Below are positions 63,791-64,000 of a stretch of DNA of 64,000 nucleotides, piece after piece (position 1 is the first letter of the stretch; the number at the start of each line of letters is the position of its first letter). The translations under genes were made by a program, and so were the position numbers. This DNA is from Aestuariivirga sp. (GTDB lineage: Bacteria > Pseudomonadota > Alphaproteobacteria > Rhizobiales > Aestuariivirgaceae), in assembly GCA_030680855.1 (NCBI GenBank), contig JAUXUN010000021.1:32948-96947 (forward strand), read 5' to 3'. The notes below the pieces were generated by a model. That model worked only from the letters and a program-made list of their open reading frames with translations, was not told the DNA's origin and did no database searches.

Positions 63791-64000
63791 GTGGGCGTGA
63801 TTCAGGTTATCGACACCAATAATGTGAGCCACATCCTGGAGGCTGTCGAGGGCTGGCGGGTGATGGAAATCATCCGTGAGCACGGTTTCGAGGTGGGTGG
63901 ACTGTGTGGCGGCGCCTGCGCCTGCGCGACCTGCCATGTCGAGGTCCATGCCGAATGGGCGGGCAAGCTTTATCCGGCCAATGATGACGAGGAAGCCATG
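63791..64000 (+). CDS. [2Fe-2S] ferredoxin, truncated by window edge
   Basis: Seventy codons are visible from GTG 63791, seven bases after GGAG. The start VGVIQVIDTNNVSHILEA leads into the cluster-binding CGGACACATCHV (about 43-54), the pattern of ISC-type or adrenodoxin-like [2Fe-2S] ferredoxins. The fourth cysteine and the C-terminus lie beyond 64000. An ATG at 63789 is out of frame. It diverges from the XRE-cupin regulator and may be under its control. Confidence 0.85.
   Translation, partial: MGVIQVIDTNNVSHILEAVEGWRVMEIIREHGFEVGGLCGGACACATCHVEVHAEWAGKLYPANDDEEAM

Overview
The window looks like a chromosomal segment of an alphaproteobacterium of the Rhizobiales (Hyphomicrobiales) type. The main reasons are the block dusB-ntrB-ntrC-ntrY-ntrX-hfq-hflX; the pyruvate dehydrogenase cluster with a lipoyl domain on E1 beta and an interposed DUF5076 gene; the fused ispDF gene; the rhizobial-style L-rhamnose locus (rhaDI divergent from rhaRSTPQ); and a GTTC-N7-GTTC LexA box. 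Species cannot be named from the sequence alone. Many operon junctions are ATGA, GTGA or TTGA overlaps.

Positions 1-12.5 kb form an accessory cell-surface glycan region, visibly more A+T rich than the rest for its first 8.4 kb. It holds a methyltransferase-like gene, two diverged methyltransferase/P-loop kinase fusions on either side of a PhyH-type dioxygenase, a sulfotransferase, an APH-type kinase and a surface-carbohydrate protein. A compact minus-strand operon follows (oxidoreductase, NeuB-like synthase with a cupin tail, HAD phosphatase, NeuA-like cytidylyltransferase) that should make a CMP-activated nonulosonic acid. Two tandem EamA transporters come next.

Positions 14.5-24.8 kb are an L-rhamnose import and catabolism locus. 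denD-rhaI-rhaD run leftwards and rhaR-rhaS-rhaT-rhaP-rhaQ-vanZ rightwards from a shared control region with an inverted repeat. No rhamnulose kinase (rhaK) or mutarotase (rhaU) is present here. Next is an uncharacterised basic protein under a textbook SOS promoter, a patch of hairpin repeats, a small orphan ORF, a 48-codon secreted peptide candidate and tRNA-Ser(UGA).

Positions 26.9-40.3 kb carry envelope and housekeeping genes: a class II aldolase, DUF2147, a Sel1 protein, RlpA, PBP5-type carboxypeptidase, tmk-holB-metG-tatD-MBL hydrolase, a large secreted protein of unknown family, and mazG. Positions 40.3-53.3 kb hold hflX, hfq, ntrXYCB, dusB (all minus), ispDF-cinA (plus), and coq10-like, lipA and three small GlsB-type membrane proteins (minus). 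Positions 53.3-61 kb are the PDH cluster (lpdA, GNAT, SGNH hydrolase, pdhC, DUF5076, pdhB, pdhA), an FtsB-like gene and an Rrf2 regulator. The right end has an unknown membrane-anchored protein, enolase, an XRE-cupin regulator and the start of a [2Fe-2S] ferredoxin gene cut by the window edge.

The most interesting points are the methyltransferase/P-loop fusions, the SOS-controlled unknown gene, a hairpin repeat translated in frame inside pdhB (with a related hairpin at the rhaS/rhaT junction), and the 48-residue secreted peptide candidate. No CRISPR array, insertion sequence, rRNA or convincing rho-independent terminator was seen.
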